From contig MU271152.1 in NCBI GenBank assembly GCA_021432605.1, forward strand, positions 496,001-560,000: DNA of 64,000 nt, in the 5' to 3' direction. Every line of letters begins with the position of its first letter. The stretch's first letter is position 1. Below the pieces are notes generated by a model, which saw only the letters and a list, made by a program, of their open reading frames with translations, was not told where the DNA came from and made no database searches. The stretch is from Coniochaeta sp. PMI_546. Lineage: Eukaryota; Ascomycota; Sordariomycetes; Coniochaetales; Coniochaetaceae. Made by a program: the position numbers and the translations under genes. Below, in pieces: positions 36,734-50,230 of this stretch.

Positions 36734-39490
36734 CTATTCCGCAGCCAGTCCGCTCTCCCCGGCGGCGAAGTAGTTCAGGTAACCCGCCCGTAGCATCGGC
36801 CGCGGATCAAACCCGAGGTCTTCGTAGTCGGTCATGGTCCTATACTTGATGGGCGCTTCTTCCGCCTCTTCAGCAGAAGCAGTACCGCCGGCAGCAGCGT
36901 TTTCGTCTGTCGCAGCGACAGCGGTAGTGGTGGTAGTCAGGTCCGTCGTGGCCGTTGCCAGATCGGCGAGATGCTGCAGATTATTGCTATCGATTCCCGA
37001 ACTCGTCCCAGGCCTGGGGAGGGTTTCGGCCAAGGCGGCCAAAATAGCCCCATCCCACGCGGATTGCGCGAAGGGCTTGTCGTGCAGCTCCTTCAGGAGC
37101 TTGGTGGCCTCGTCGTGCGTCTTGGTCACATCGGACAGCTTGATGAGGGTTGCGGTGACGAGAGCGCTGAAGTGGTGGTTTAGAGGACTCCGTAGCCGGG
37201 GATGCTGTACCAGGAGCTTGACTATCTCTTTTGCTGCCCAGAATACGTCGGTAGATAAGGCCGATGGCATGAGCAGGTAGGCGAGGAGTCTGCAGTGCCA
37301 GTAGGCTAGGTGGACGACTGGATGAGTGCCTGGTGTCATGTCAAGCGGGAGGTTGAGGCGGAAACTCTCTATTGCCAGGTTTACCCACGACGACAGGACG
37401 GGGCCTTGGGTTTGCCCAAGCTGCCTTGGCGGCGTCAGGGCCATTGGGACAAAGTTGCTGAGCAACTGTGACAAGTCTATAACGCAGGTTAGTGATCATT
37501 TATCGAATTGTGGCGAGCATATACACTCACGCATCATAGCATAGGGTCCCTCTCCCATGATCAACTTCAAACCAGGAAGAATAACAGCTGTGTCGTTGGG
37601 TATCTGGGCGGGAATAGCAGCTCCGATGGCGTTCCATCGGTCTAGCATGACAAGCGACCACCAAGCTCGCATCGCAATGTTTTCCTCCACATCAACGTCA
37701 AGCTCTTCGGGGCTCGAGTTTATCATTGCTGTATGAAGACCCATGGAATAGGCTAGAGCAATTGCCCTGCCAATGAATGACCCTTTGGGTAGACCGCCGT
37801 GGTGCCCCTTGACCGACGCCGGACCGTGGGCATCCGTCTCGATCGCCATAAGTAACAGCGTCTGGAGGTGGACGAGATCCGTCTGGTAGCTGCGTGTGTT
37901 GTTGTCCGTCTCCCATTCGGTCAGCAATTTGTTAGCAGTCCGTGTGTCTCCTGACGTTCCTGGTGGCAGTTCTTGTGTATGCTTCAACGCTGCGTAGAAC
38001 GCTTCCAGGAAGGCCTCCCGAAGGTGGACGGCACAGGGTGCAATGAGGGCTTGCACCCTGAATGAACTGCTCGCTAAGATTGGAAATGTGTGGTGAATAG
38101 AAAGCTTATAGCTAATTAAAAAAAAAAAAAGTCAGTTCCAGCATTCCAGACTTGAGGATCAAAACAATGGAGCAAGACATACATTCGCCAAGTGGCCTCG
38201 TTGAGCTCGCCCATAACGGTATCAAGTTGCATGGAGTCAGCGACTTGTGTTTCGAGCCGTGGAGGATCAGCTTTGGGACCTATGGGCTGCGGCGCGAGTC
38301 CGTTCGTTGAATACGGAGTGGCACGACTTGGTGGAGGCTGATAAGGTTGTATTGGTCGATGTTCCGGGACCCATCCTGTGTGTCTCGCAGGACTTGGGGT
38401 TGGAAAGGTATCGTTTGAAATGCTGGAGAATGGCCTTTTTCGACCGTCGTCTATCGGCAGAGGTGAGGCAAAGGCTTCAGCTGACTCCCGCCGTGAAACA
38501 CCTTCGAGAAGGTCTGCACTGCCTCCTAACTTGCCCTCAATACTGTTAATCCGGTCGGCAAGCTCTTTAATGTAGCTAGTGTATCTCGCGGTTAGCACAT
38601 ATGCCTGGTCAATGACAAAATCGTGTCTCATGAGCTCACCCCTTGCTTGGTCCTCGCTTCTGTGGGATGCGGCTGAAGAGGCACCGAGATGATGACCGAC
38701 GGCAGTTAGAACAAGACTCATCGCCTCCTTCTGATTGAGAGTCGCACTTGATCTTCTTTCGTCTGCATTCATCGCAGGCACGCGATACCTTCGACCTTTT
38801 CCGCGGTGGGATGCTGCTGTCCTGCATCTGATATTGTTGGCCGAGGTGACCAAGTGGAATATGCTGTTGTGGGAGGTGAGAAGACGTGATCGAGGAGGCA
38901 GCATAATGGGTTTCAACTGCGGCTTGACTCTGAGCTTGTTCCCGTAGGATGTTCTGAAGCTCACGCTCGTGGTCTGCTAGTTGAGTCTGTAATTGTTGGT
39001 GAAGGCTTGCTGCATCCCCTTGGACCTGGGCCTGATAGTCTGGATCTCGAATCTGGTCGTCATATTCTGGCTCAGGTTCCTGCACCTGGCTATGTAGGTC
39101 TCGCTGATTATGCTGGTCTTGGAAGTCCACATCCTGGGTATGATGCTCATAGTTCGGTTCACGAGGCTGCATGTCTGCCTCCTGAACTTGCTGCAACTGT
39201 TGCTCTTGGGCCTGATTATGGGCTGCCATCATCGGCGCAAGACCCTGGGTCAACTGTGCGGCAAGCTGGAGCTCTTCTGCGCTGACTGATGCCCGCGACT
39301 GTTGACGTTCTGGACTTGGCTGCTCCTGGACCTGTTGTATCTCCTGGGGTTCTTGTCCGTCGCCTATATCCTGACCATGTGGCTGAGCACTATAGAATCC
39401 CGCAGTCTCGCCAGCCTCGGCGCTAGGTGACGGGTAGCCTTGTTGCATCATGACATCCTCCGTACTGGAGGGATCGCCCTTAGCGTCCAT
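36734..39490 (-). CDS. Zn2Cys6 transcription factor, Rgt1-like, four exons
   Basis: Exons (minus) 38640-39490, 38183-38575, 37531-38111, 36734-37476; 855 residues. The N-terminal 230 residues are extremely Gln/Glu-rich. The binuclear cluster has Cys239, 242, 249, 260, 263 and 270 (CX2CX6CX10CX2CX6C) in a basic context (SRACDECRRKKIKCD), ending KRGPSKGYIKELADRI, which closely resembles yeast Rgt1-type glucose-responsive repressors. The middle domain has IYKLSIHHTFPIL, IGRAIALAYSMGLH and AMRAWWSLVMLDRWNA, typical of fungal_trans regions. The C-terminal YEDLGFDPRPMLRAGYLNYF is also found in Rgt1-like proteins. It probably regulates sugar-transport genes (inference from similarity). The intron before exon 3 has a 13-T polypyrimidine tract on the coding strand. 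Confidence 0.92.
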
Positions 39491-41805
39491 TTTCCCAGAG
39501 CTGTGACGGGTTTCCTACATGCAGTCACGCCGGGAGGCTGTCTGGTGACATGCACCTTGAGCGTGTCGAGACGGTAATCAATGCTGCGGGTCGAATACAA
39601 CGGATTATTCAAGACCGACGGGTGTCCGGAAGTAGAGTGAACCCGGCGGTATAGAGCACTGTTGGCAATACCCGGCGTGTATCTTGTCGTGGCAGCGTCA
39701 ATGCAGTCCTATAGATGACCAGTTGTCATGCAGCGGGGCAAGGCTACGATCACAACACGCAAATGCTTGATTGCCCAAGCTGCACTTCAGCTGGCTACCA
39801 TTTGGACTGGGAGCGTAAGCCAGGTATGGGCGACGAAAATGATAATAGCAGGGAGGCCACAAACGTGTGACAACCAGAATGATGGACTGGTGTCTTCCCA
39901 ACTCGGAGAATTGGGATATACACCCTTCTTTGATCTAACCGATGCCATTAGTTAAAAGGTCACGATGCGACAAACATCAAACAATGATGTCTTCCCAAAA
40001 GCAACATTTACAGCCATGAGTGCCAGTACACATTGCAAAGCATCATCCTATTTGAGCAAGAGCCATATTTTGCAGAGTTCCACAGCATTGTTGTTGCTCT
40101 GAGTCGCGTAGACACCAAGGATTATAAGAGCTCTTCTGACGTACCGAGGAATATTTTGTAGATACGCGATCGATCGCCCGGCGGCAAGCTTTGCGGAAAA
40201 GGAGAAACCAACAGTTCCGATGGATGACGGGAACGGCTGGAGTTTTGACCGTGGTCTCGCTGGGGCTGATTTGTGGACGAAGCGGAAGATTTCTTTCGAA
40301 GCCTGAGGGGCGGAAAGGTGGCCGGGTTTTCCCTCATTAACTGTGATCCAATCAGCAGGCTGTTTGTGCAGATTGTGGAGCAGAACTACGCCACGGCTCC
40401 ACAAGAGCTTGAGCTCGGGCCGGGCGACGTGCGTCCGCGGTGAAGGGAGGTCGTGTTTCCTATGCTGCGACAGCTTCACTCTCAGTGCCCGTCTTGACCA
40501 ATGCCGTGTCCCGTAACGGTACAGGTATGTGAGAAGCTCAACGAGTTAGAAACCCGATGGGACTCTGTATTGGAACTGTAGCTCGGTTCTATCACCCTGG
40601 GCTTCACACGCTGCTGCTAGTCTTGTTGGGTAGCCATCGCAGCTTTCTCCGGCAGGTGCGGAATGAAGCTAGCCAGCATCACGGGAAGAGCGCCGTCCCT
40701 GCTGCCATTCCTGGACTCACGGATTTTCGAGGAGTTTACATAGCTCACATTCTGAACGCATCAGACACTTATCTAAGGCCCTCATCATGGCACATATTAC
40801 ACGTGGGTGGTAGCTCCGAGAATGAAGCCCAGGTCCTGTGCTGCATCACCATTGTCCTCGGAAGCAGTTGAAGCGCCCCTATGCAGTAGATATCCCGGGC
40901 TCATTCAATTTCAGAAGCAGGGCCAAAGGTTACGTGTTTCGCTACCTTCATCGGGCGGACCCGATGCGCTTTTGCCTGAATGCAATCTGGTCTTTGGCGA
41001 GAAGATATCCACTGCCTCCTCAGGCTTCGTAAGCGAGGGATCCTCAACTCTCGGTACTTTAGCTTGCTCTATGATCGTAGATCTAGAGCCATCTGCATCG
41101 CGAATGTAGATGGCCTCATGGAGCTGGTGCCCCCGAGGTTCCGTTTGCCGGAGAATCCTTTCAAATATGCCCGCAGTTGAAACGACCTGCCGCTTCTCCA
41201 CGATCGTCATCCCGCGCACCGCCCCCCAACTCTGGAATAGGTTCGTACAAGCAGGTAGGTGTAGGTGGCACGAATACACTCTGTGAGATATAGTAACACG
41301 TCGTTGGCCAAGCTGCTATATTTGTTCCCAGAGACAAAATGAACACACCAGGGAATTGCGGCAAGACTCATTGCCAGACAGAAGTGTATGTTGATAAGCA
41401 CACACTGAACACGATGACTAGCTACCTTAGGCATTATAAACAGCTTATCTCCGGCTGCCTGGTCGCTGTTCGGCCACATGATAGAGGGCAGAAGACAGTG
41501 CCAATAACGGAAACATATGTAGAGTAGAGTGCTCGAATGGGTATAAAAACGTTAGGTATGTGAAAGCAGCCAAATGATTAGGCTCTGGGGTATATTCCAA
41601 GGATTCCTTCGTCCTCCTCCACAACGAAACCCGGCAGATACTCTCTTCACCAAACGAAAAGTCGACAAGACCAGGCTCTCTCCCCTCATATTAAACACCT
41701 GAATCACCAAAGTCGGGCTTCCGAGCCCCCACTGTCAGACCCCGAGCTTAACTATATAAATTCACGAAACGAAGCTGCCGGCAGTGCTATGTGCTGTGCG
41801 TTCCC
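39491..41805. other. intergenic, 2.3 kb
   Basis: Left part is the promoter of the Rgt1-like gene; right part the 3' region of the coiled-coil gene. No supported gene; frames are under 145 codons and show no domain. Confidence 0.55.
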
Positions 41806-44800
41806 CTAAGCACCAGCAGGAGCCTCGACATGTCCCATCTGAGGATCCCGGAACGCCGGCGGTGAGTCTGTCACATCGCGTGACAAATCCGTGATCGAGC
41901 TCAGGAGGCGACAGTTCTGGCTTTGCCAGTCCTCATCCATGGCCGCCAACTGACTGGCTTCCTTGCGGGCCTTAGCTAGCTGTTTCGCCATACAATGGTT
42001 AGCAAGGCAAGCTCTTCTTACCGAACGGCAGATCTCAAGGGAGTGGATGACAGGATGTACAGGGGTTAGGGTGGTGGACGAGGATATGGATCAAGCAGGG
42101 GGCGCTCGCACCAAGGCCAATGCAGCTGAAGAATGATCCGGCTCTCTCTCACCTTCGGCCGCAGGCTCGTCATTCCCGGCCGTCTCAGAGTCGTCCTCGC
42201 GAGTTCCATTGGCGTGTCGGCTGGCGGCAAGGCCCTTGGGAGCCGCAGCCGCAGCGTTGGCCTGGTATCGTTCTGTCAGCGAAGAAGCTCTTCTCCTATG
42301 CAACGACAACAGTCTCGTCATACCTTGGCTTCGGCAATTTCTGCATCCTTGACCTTCAATTGCGCTTCCAGTTCATCGACTTTCTTCTCGAACTCGCTAA
42401 CCCGTGCCCTTGCCTCCTCGACTTCCTGGGTCAACCTCTCCTCCGCCTTCTGGGCCTTAGCGTGTGCCTCCTCGATGAGCTGAGTCATGCTGTCGTGCAA
42501 CTCCTTGTAATCGGCTTCGTGAGTCTTCTGCTTCGCGATGGCCTCCAATTTCTGAGACTCGAAGTCTGCCAGCGCGATAGCGAGATCTTGCTTAGCCGCA
42601 TCGAGAGAATCGCTGGCCTGCTGGGCAGCAGCCTTTGCCTCGGAGAGAGCAGCCTCGTGAGATGCAGTCAAAGTGGAGAGCCGCTCCTTCAATGCGTCCA
42701 CCTCCGAGGTATCAGGTTTCGCGCTCTTGGCGGCATCAAGAGCCGCCTGGGCCTCGATCTTCTCCATTTTCTCATGCGCGAGCTGTTGGCTGAGCTCGTC
42801 GATCTCTTCTTGTGCCTTTTGAAGCTCAGCCTTGACGGACGCGAGGGTGGCTTCTAGCTCTACATTTGAAGCCTCAAGTCTCGACACAATTTCGGAGATG
42901 GACTGCGCCTTTGCATCATGTTCTGCCTTCAGGTTCTCAATCGCCTTGGCGTGCTCGCCTTTGAGGCTCTCCAGATGCTTCTCGAGATTGGAAGAGCCGT
43001 CCTTCTTCAACGAATCGAGAGCCTCAGCATGCAAGGTGATAAGCTTCTCGACCTCGATGGAGTGTGATGCCTCGAGTTCCTTCTTGGCCGATTCCAAAGC
43101 AGCGCTATGGCTAGCTTCAGCCTCAGCCAGTTTCGTCTGCGCCGCCGCAAGACTGGCCTCCAGGCCCTTTGCGTTCTCTAGCTCGGCCTTGAGCTTCGAC
43201 AGCTCTTCGGCGTGCTTATCCTTCAGTTCCGTTAACTGGGCAGCGTGGCCCTCGTCGCCGGCGGACCTGATGGCAGCGAGTTCTTCCGCGTGCTTGACAG
43301 CTAGCTCTTGCTTCAGCGCCTCCACCTGTTGGGCCAAACTATTGTCTGCCGATGCCCTAACAGCGGCCAGCTCCTCGTTATGCTTCGCAATCAGCTCGTT
43401 CCTGAGTGCATCCAACGCGGCAGCATGGTCCTTCTCGCCAGCTGACTTGAGGGCAGCCAGTTCCGCCGCATGGGAGCTCAACAGGCTTTCCTTTTCTATC
43501 GCGCTCTCCTTCTTCAAGGCCGCGACGATCTCAGCATGACTGGCTTTCAGCGTCTCCAGCTCCTTGGCATAGCTTGACTCGCCCTCGCTCTTGAGGATCT
43601 CGATTTCCTTGGCGTGGCTAGCTTTCAGGGTCTCCAACTCCTCGAGGGCCGAGTCCTTATCCTGCCTTGCGCTGCTCTTTGCTGCCTCAAACTCCTCAGC
43701 ATGGCTGGCGCGGAGGGCATCGAGGGCTTTCTGATGCTCGGCCTCTTTCGCCTCAAGAGCCTTGATAGCAGCTTCGTGCTCAGCCTTGGCAGCCTCCAGA
43801 GCTCTACCATGGCTTTCGATAGCTTCGGTGTGAGACTTGGACAGATCGTTGTGCTCTGCCTCTAGCTTCTCGAACTTGCGCTTGAAGAATGCATCACCAC
43901 GGAGACTCTCAATCTCATCTTCGTAGTCCTTGCTGATCTGCTTCAAGTGCTCATCGTGCCTGGTTGCAACGGCAGCCGCCTCCTGCTCCAGTTTAGATAT
44001 GGTTGCGTCCTTGGCCTTACCCTCCTCGGCGGCAGCATCGATGGCCTTCTGTAACTCGGCGATGGACGCAGCAACCTTAGCTGATTCATCCTTCGCGGCG
44101 GCGAGCTCAGCGGCGATGTCGGAAACTTTAGCCTCGAGAGCCTCGATCACGGAATTCTTCTCGTCAAGAGCGGCTTGTAGCGAACCGGCGGTCTCCTCAG
44201 CAGTAGCTAGCTTGGTCTTGAGCTCGCTGATTTCGGACTCCAATGTCGACAGTTTGGCGGTACTTGCCTCGCCGTCGCTGGCTAACTTGGCTGCATGCTC
44301 GGCTTCGAGAGCTTCTTGGCTTGCAATCAACTCATCAATCTTCTTCTGCAAATCTCCAATAGCGGCCTCGTGAGCGGCTCTCTGCTCCTGGAGTGCCTTC
44401 TCATGCTCCGCGGCAGCCTCGGAATTACCACTCTGCAGCTCCTCGGCGTGTCTGGCCTCCAACGCTGCGATAGCGGCCTTATGCTGGTCGGCAAGGCTGT
44501 TTTGCAACTCCTCAAGCTTTGAGGCATGTTCTTCGGTAGCCTTCGACAAACTTTCTTCCCTTTCGTTGAGCTTGGAGGCATGTTCGGTCTGTAAAGCCTC
44601 GAGTTTCTCCTTTAGCGCAGTGATCTCGGATTCAGTAGCTTCTTTCGAGCCAGAAGCGTCAGCTAGAGAGGCTTTTTGCTCAGCCAATTCTTGCTCGGCC
44701 TGCGCAAGCTTCTCTTCTGTCTCTGTGACCTGGCTGTTGAGCCTTTCAAGCTCGGTCGCATGTTGCGCTTTGATATCTTCGACCTCGGCCTCGCTAGATG

Positions 44801-45572
44801 CAAGCTTAGTTTTCAGTTCCTCGATCTCTTTGGCCGATGTGGCAGCGGCAGCCGAGGCAGAAGCATTGCTGGAGCTCGACGCGATAGAGGCGCGAGGTGT
44901 CCTGGTGGTAGTCGAGCTGGGGCCGTGAGCGGTGGTGGTGGTAGTTGACAGACGCTTCTTAGCTTCGGCAACAGCCCCGGTGGCAGCAGGCCTAGACACA
45001 GTACGCGTTACGGGGGCAGCAGCAGTGCTTGATGCAGCACTCTTGGTAACAGGTGGTTTGGGTGATGAAGTGCTAGCACTCGCACCAACAGGTTTGCGAG
45101 CTGCCGCAGTAGTTGAAGCAGTACCGCTTGTCGCTCGCCTCTCGGTTGTCTTGTTCGGCGATGACGTCGTGCTACCAGGAAGAGTTGAGGTCCGTCGTGC
45201 GGTTGTAGAAGATGTCGAGCGCTTTTTCTCGTCCTCTGAGACAGATGGCTGACTGCGGTGAGATGTGGTCGAGGCCGAGGTAGGTGGCCGTTTTGCCGCC
45301 GTCGATACTGAGCCAGGCGGAGGGCGTGTGGGTGGCTTGCTCAACCCGCCAGCCGCAGTAGCTGTTCGCGATGCCGAGCTTGCCGTCGGCTTCGTTGCAG
45401 CACTTCCCGTGCTAGGCACACCTCGTCGAGCGGGGGCAGAGGCCGTTGTTGGGGCCCTCTTCGCAGTCGCAGAGTTGGCCGTGGTCGGCTTAACCGGGCT
45501 AGGCGCAGCAGCTGACTCTGTCGCGGGAGCATCAGTGTGCTGCACGACCTCGAAGCCCTCGGCGTCCGACAT
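41806..45572 (-). CDS. large coiled-coil protein with Ser/Thr/Ala-rich N-terminus
   Basis: Exon 1 (42324-45572) encodes 1083 residues: about 245 disordered residues rich in Ser, Thr, Ala, Pro and Arg (probably basic and phosphorylatable), then over 800 residues of continuous heptad-type coiled coil. Repeating phrases such as SHAKEIE, KHNEELAA, KHAEELAA and KHAEELSKL recur about every 30-40 residues. Exon 2 (42153-42261) follows through a GTATGA intron. The last exon (41806-41975, encoding KARKEASQLAAMDEDWQSQN) can be joined through the acceptor at 41976-41977, giving 1175 residues in total. An alternative uses a donor in 42110-42122 plus a 12-nt microexon. Similar fungal proteins are labelled 'M-protein repeat' or vesicle-tether-like; function unknown. 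No membrane segment. The 3' exons are less certain than exon 1. Confidence 0.83.
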
Positions 45573-47204
45573 GTTTGATTGTGCGCGCTGTGCCGGTTAA
45601 GGACCAGGGCCGTAGTCTGAGAAAGGAAGCTGTGGTCCAAGTAACGCAAGGTCAGCAATGGAGCTTCAATGGCCAGTAGAAAGTACAGAACTTCGGATGT
45701 TTGCAGATAAGGGTTGAGTAGCTTCGAGCAAGCAGTGTGAAGGACAGTCCCGCACTCTTTGCGAAGAGGAAGTCGTACAGGAATAAAGCTCGGGCAAACA
45801 GGACGGTGGTCGAGCTCAGGGTAGCTAGGTGGCACGGACATTCACTCACCGTTGACGAGAACCTCCTTTTTCTTCTCGGGAAATTAAAGTCTAGTCCGAG
45901 CGCGCCAACTATGTAAGTCGCGCTGGGTGAAAATGGATGCAAGAGATAATCGCAAAACTACCCTTCAAGTGCTCAAGCTCCAAGCCACTGCTCGCGCCTA
46001 CAGAAAATCGTCGGTAACCAGATAGCTGATGATATTTTGAAAGAGGAGAACGTTGCAGTTCGCAAATGATCGCGGCGGGAAAGAACCGCCAAGGGCGACC
46101 ACTTCTTCAATGCATGGATGCGTGGTGACTTGTGACTTGTGACAAACCTTCGCTTAGCAGCTGGGGCGTGGGCCTGAGCTTGGATGGCAGTGATGAAAGC
46201 TCGCGCCAGGTGGGGCGGTCTGCTAGTGATTCGACGGCACCGGCCCGTGTGGCCCCGCTGGCCAGCCGGCTTACAAAATGACAGGAATCAAGGCAGACCA
46301 GCAATGCGAGACCGTTTCGAACTTTGGATTGCTAACTGCCGTGTATCAGAAACGATTTTCATGGCATTGACAGGTTGTCTGGAGCGCGTTGATTTGATTG
46401 TCTACACTAGAATCTTGTTTGACTTTCCCGGTTCTCCAAGGTTGACTGGTGCTGATTAGATCGATAATTCAGGGTCCAGAAGCTAACCGCATGAGGAATA
46501 GCGAGACAATGACGAAGTACATAGGTACGTAGTACACCTTCTCGCCTGACATGGGAATAAGGTACACTACACAGTAAGGTATAGTAGGTAAACCTCGTGC
46601 TATCGTTCTGCAGGACGGAATGGGTTCTGTTGGAGAGTGTGCTCTTACCAATCCCCAACGGTGACCGTGATAGCACACACCACGGTCCTCAAGCAGAATA
46701 ACATCGATGTCACCAAGTGTGGTATCAGGGAACATTGATGGGAAAAGGACGTCCGGCTTGACTGGGAGGAGGCTCCATCTCTATTGTGTTCGGAACAGCG
46801 AAAAATTATCGGTAAATATGACGAACTGGCGGCATTCGGGTCGAGCTGAATCTTCAGGGTAGGTCAGAGTGAAGCGGATCCCGGGCCATGTTGCACCTCA
46901 ATTACAGGGTATCTCAGTGACGTGTGTAAACGTTCCTCAACCTCAGCTCACATATAAGCTTCTTGTAGGCAGTGTCGATCAGTAGGATGGAGGTCGGACA
47001 CATCCGAACAACATGAAGTATATATCATCTTGAGTCATCGTTGTGAAGGGGTTTGTAAACAAACCCATTTGGAAGTCAACCACACGGTTTTCAAGTAGCT
47101 CGACATCATGCGACCCCAAACGAGAGCATCCTTACTCTATCTAGGTAACATACAGACGTACTGAATGTTTGTAGAGGGTGGTTCTGGAAACAAGTTTCGC
47201 TGTC
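45573..47204. other. intergenic, promoter of coiled-coil gene and 3' of fba1
   Basis: Both flanking genes are on minus. The stretch next to 45573 holds the promoter and leader of the coiled-coil gene. No coding features; A+T-richer towards 46400-47200. Confidence 0.55.
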
Positions 47205-48462
47205 TCAAATGGTATTGACTGCCTTGAACTCCTCGAGTGCCCGAACCACTCTCTCCTTCATCGTCTTCTCGCCCTCTCTCACCCAGACCCTGGGGTCGTA
47301 GTACTTCTTGTTTCTGCAGAATCTTTGTTAGTACTTGGTCATGGTTGAAGAGTCCGTAAGGTGGTTACATACGGCTTGGTTGGTCCATCCGGATTCCCGA
47401 CTTGAGTCTTCAAATACTCGATGTTCTTGGTGATGTAGTCCCGATGGCCGATCAGATAGGCCCACTGCAGGTCTGGAACCGGTTAGTTTCTAAATGACTC
47501 GGGCCTTCAAGGAGTAGTGCTTACCGGTGTCAAGGTTGACCTTCACAACACCATGTCCGATAGCTGTCTGGAACTCCTCGACGCTCGAACCGGAGCCGCC
47601 GTGGAACACAAAGAAGACAGGCTTGGGATCCTGATTTTGGAGCTTCTGGGACACAAACTCTTGGTGCTTGCCGAGAAGTTCGGGCCGGAGCTTGACATTT
47701 CCAGGCTGGTAGACGCCATGGACATTGCCAAACCCAGCGGCAATGCTGAAGTATGGCGAGATGGCACTGAGGGTTTGGTAGATGTTCCAGATATCCTCGG
47801 GCTGCGTGTAGAGGGAGTTGTTGTCGACATCCTCGTTGTTGACACCATCTTCCTCGCCACCTGTAATACCGATCTCCATCTCAAGCCACTGCTTCCAAGG
47901 GGCAGCACGTGAGAGGTACTTGGCAGTGGTCTGGATGTTGTACTCGACGCTCTCCTCCGAGAGATCGATCATATGGCTGCTGAACAGCGGGGTACCATGC
48001 TCCTTGAAGAAAGCTTCATCCGCATCCATCATACCATCTAGCCAAGGAAGTAGCTTCTTGGCACAGTGGTCGGTGTGTAGGACGACAGGAATCCCGTAGC
48101 TCGGGGCAATGGCTCGGATGTAATGTGCGGCAGCAATTGCGCCGGCGATGGATGCCTTCTGGTTCTCGTTTGAGACGCCCTTGCCAGCAAAGAAGGCAGC
48201 GCCGCTGTTGGAAACCTGGAGGATAATCGGAGCGCGAGCCTCTTTGGCACCTTCCAGGGCGGCGTTGGCGGTCGAGGATGAGGTCACGTTGATAGCGGGG
48301 ATGGCAAAGCCAGTCTCCCGAGCATGTCGAAAGAGCTATTTTGGAGGGGTCAGTCAGACTATTCAAACCCAATTCGAGCTCAATTGATAGACATACGTTA
48401 AGCACATCGTCGCCATAGATGACGCCGGGCTTCAAGCCCAACTTCTCAATCAAGCCGGGCAT
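47205..48462 (-). CDS. fba1: fructose-bisphosphate aldolase, class II, four exons
   Basis: Splits fructose 1,6-bisphosphate into dihydroxyacetone phosphate and glyceraldehyde 3-phosphate (and the reverse) in glycolysis and gluconeogenesis, in the cytosol. Exons (minus) 48397-48462, 47525-48335, 47373-47472, 47205-47313; 361 residues, the normal fungal length. Zn-ligand and active-site blocks are visible: VVLHTDHCAKKLLPW, LEMEIGITGGEEDGV, GFGNVHGVYQPGNVKL, PVFFVFHGGSGSS, and VVKVNLDTDLQWAY (the last spans a splice). Introns are short with GTATGT or GTAAGC donors. A CT-rich coding-strand leader precedes it, as in other strongly expressed fungal genes. The sequence is highly conserved, so confidence is near certain. 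Confidence 0.99.
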
Positions 48463-48548
48463 CGTGATTTTCTTGTAAGCTGGTAGCTACCTGGATGCTT
48501 CGAGTATTTGATAGCGGGGTTGCACTTTAGGAAATGAAGAAATAAGCA

Positions 48549-48606
48549 CAGGGGAGGTGGGCGAAAGAAGAGAGAAGAAGAGCCGGAGCTGGGGAGGTGA
48601 GGGGTA
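48549..48606 (-). promoter_or_regulatory. CT-rich tract in the fba1 promoter/leader
   Basis: About 58 nt almost purely pyrimidine on the coding strand (CCTCCCC, CTTCTTCTCTCTTC), beginning roughly 85 nt upstream of the ATG. Such tracts commonly mark transcription start regions of highly expressed glycolytic genes in fungi. Confidence 0.5.
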
Positions 48607-48775
48607 TGTTATCCGAGGTTTTGACTGGCAGCTTTTTCGCCCAAAGGGATGACGTAAGCTACCTATCTTACCGGGTCCTTCCCGCATCAGCCTGCAAGCA
48701 CGACGCACGCGGCGCAGAAGATCTGCTTTTAATTGCCGCAAACCGCCGTCCATTTGACTTGCAAGAGTGCTGTGT

Positions 48776-48783
48776 AGGTACCT
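48776..48783. repeat. AGGTACCT palindrome copy 5
   Basis: Perfect 8-bp palindrome. Longer imperfect symmetry extends around it (GTGTAGGTACCTTACAC). Confidence 0.6.
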
Positions 48784-50230
48784 TACACAATGAGGTCCTA
48801 GTGTAAATAACTCATCCCCCACTCAGTAACTGCCCTGCGGAAACTCTAATCCAGCCCCAAAAAAGTTACGACCACCACCTGTCCATTTGAATTTGAGTTA
48901 CACGGCATCAAGACGACGCGCGAAAAAGCTACCGCTAGCATATGCAAGATTTGCGTCGGTGAGCATCACCATTTTCCCGTCATGTTTTCATGCTCGTTTG
49001 AGCCTTGGTCCAGGGAAAGATGGTTGCGAACTTGTAGAGCTCGGACTGGTGACTACCTACCTACTAGTTCCCACCAATGGTACCTTAAGTGACTTCTGGA
49101 TAGATGTAGCTCTTCAATATCAATATGCGGACTCATTCATACGCATACAGGCCTAGTCACGTAAGCTGTTCTTCAGCACAAAGTCCGACTGTTGTCCTCC
49201 TGCTATAGAAACGGGCCAAGCTCGAGAATTTTGGCAGTATGAACGCATCAAAGACCTCGGCGCCCTCCGTTGCCATCGCATGTTGAGGGTCAAGAAGGAC
49301 ATGGCGATGGTCATGAGTGGAATTTCGAACAAGACAAAAGAGGATCCCTGAAGACACTATGCCGACCTTTGGTCCTGCAAAGAACTATTCTGGCTAGGGC
49401 CTCCGCCCCTATGATCCGCGGATAGAGGCACATCAAACGGCAGCTACCTAGGCAGCGCTGTTCAGTTGTCTCACGCATGAGCTTGACATTCTAGAATGGA
49501 CTCTTGGGGAGAAAGGCTTAGCATTTCTGATGGCGCCGTGACTCGGGGCATCATCGAACGGGCAGTCCCCGTCAGTGAGACTTCAGCCATCAAATCAGTA
49601 CTCGAATTAACGTCTTCCTCCTTTTCCACAGCTACCAATCTCTCCGCACGAGCCAGACCCAAGATGCGCCAATTTCGGGTTCTACGCCATCGATTCAGTA
49701 CACCGGATTCCATTTGGCGGCGCGCAATCTGCCATGGGGCCAGGCACTACAATCGAACGAGAATGGCGGCCTTTCCTTACTCGCGAAGCAGATAATCCAT
49801 CGGCACGAGCCAGTGCATTGAGTGGATCAACTTGAGCGCAGTTGACGCCAGGACTTCGATCAAACATAGAGCCGCGAGCCAACCTACCGATCAATCTATT
49901 AGGGGGGTAAAAACCTGGCAAGTCGAGGTGGATGCCAATGCAATTAAGGTGAAGTGCGATGGCACAAGGCTGCTAGAATAACCACGATACCATAGGGAAT
50001 CTGCTCGAGCTCCTTAAGAGGAAAGGTGTACGAATGAAATACTGTCAATGCCTCTGTGGCTTTGGTTGAACTCTGATCTTGATACATCCGAATTGTAGTT
50101 GAAAAAATTAAGCAAAATGGGTATCGTTACCTGCGCGCTTCGCTCACGGCAGGTTGCCCAGTACCATCAAAACGCCTGCAAAAGGTCCATGCCATTCCGT
50201 GAGCCAAATCAATAACTAAATACCATCAAG

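Larger units (their letters stand above)
48463..50230. other. promoter of fba1 and 3' region of the Myb-like gene
   Basis: Pyrimidine-rich (coding strand) fba1 leader at 48549-48606, one AGGTACCT copy (48776-48783); the rest (to 50230) shows no gene. Confidence 0.6.

Noticed and set aside
42832-44928. several plus-strand frames of 75-235 codons
   Set aside because: Ser/Ala/Leu-rich antisense shadows of the coiled-coil gene's regular codon use.
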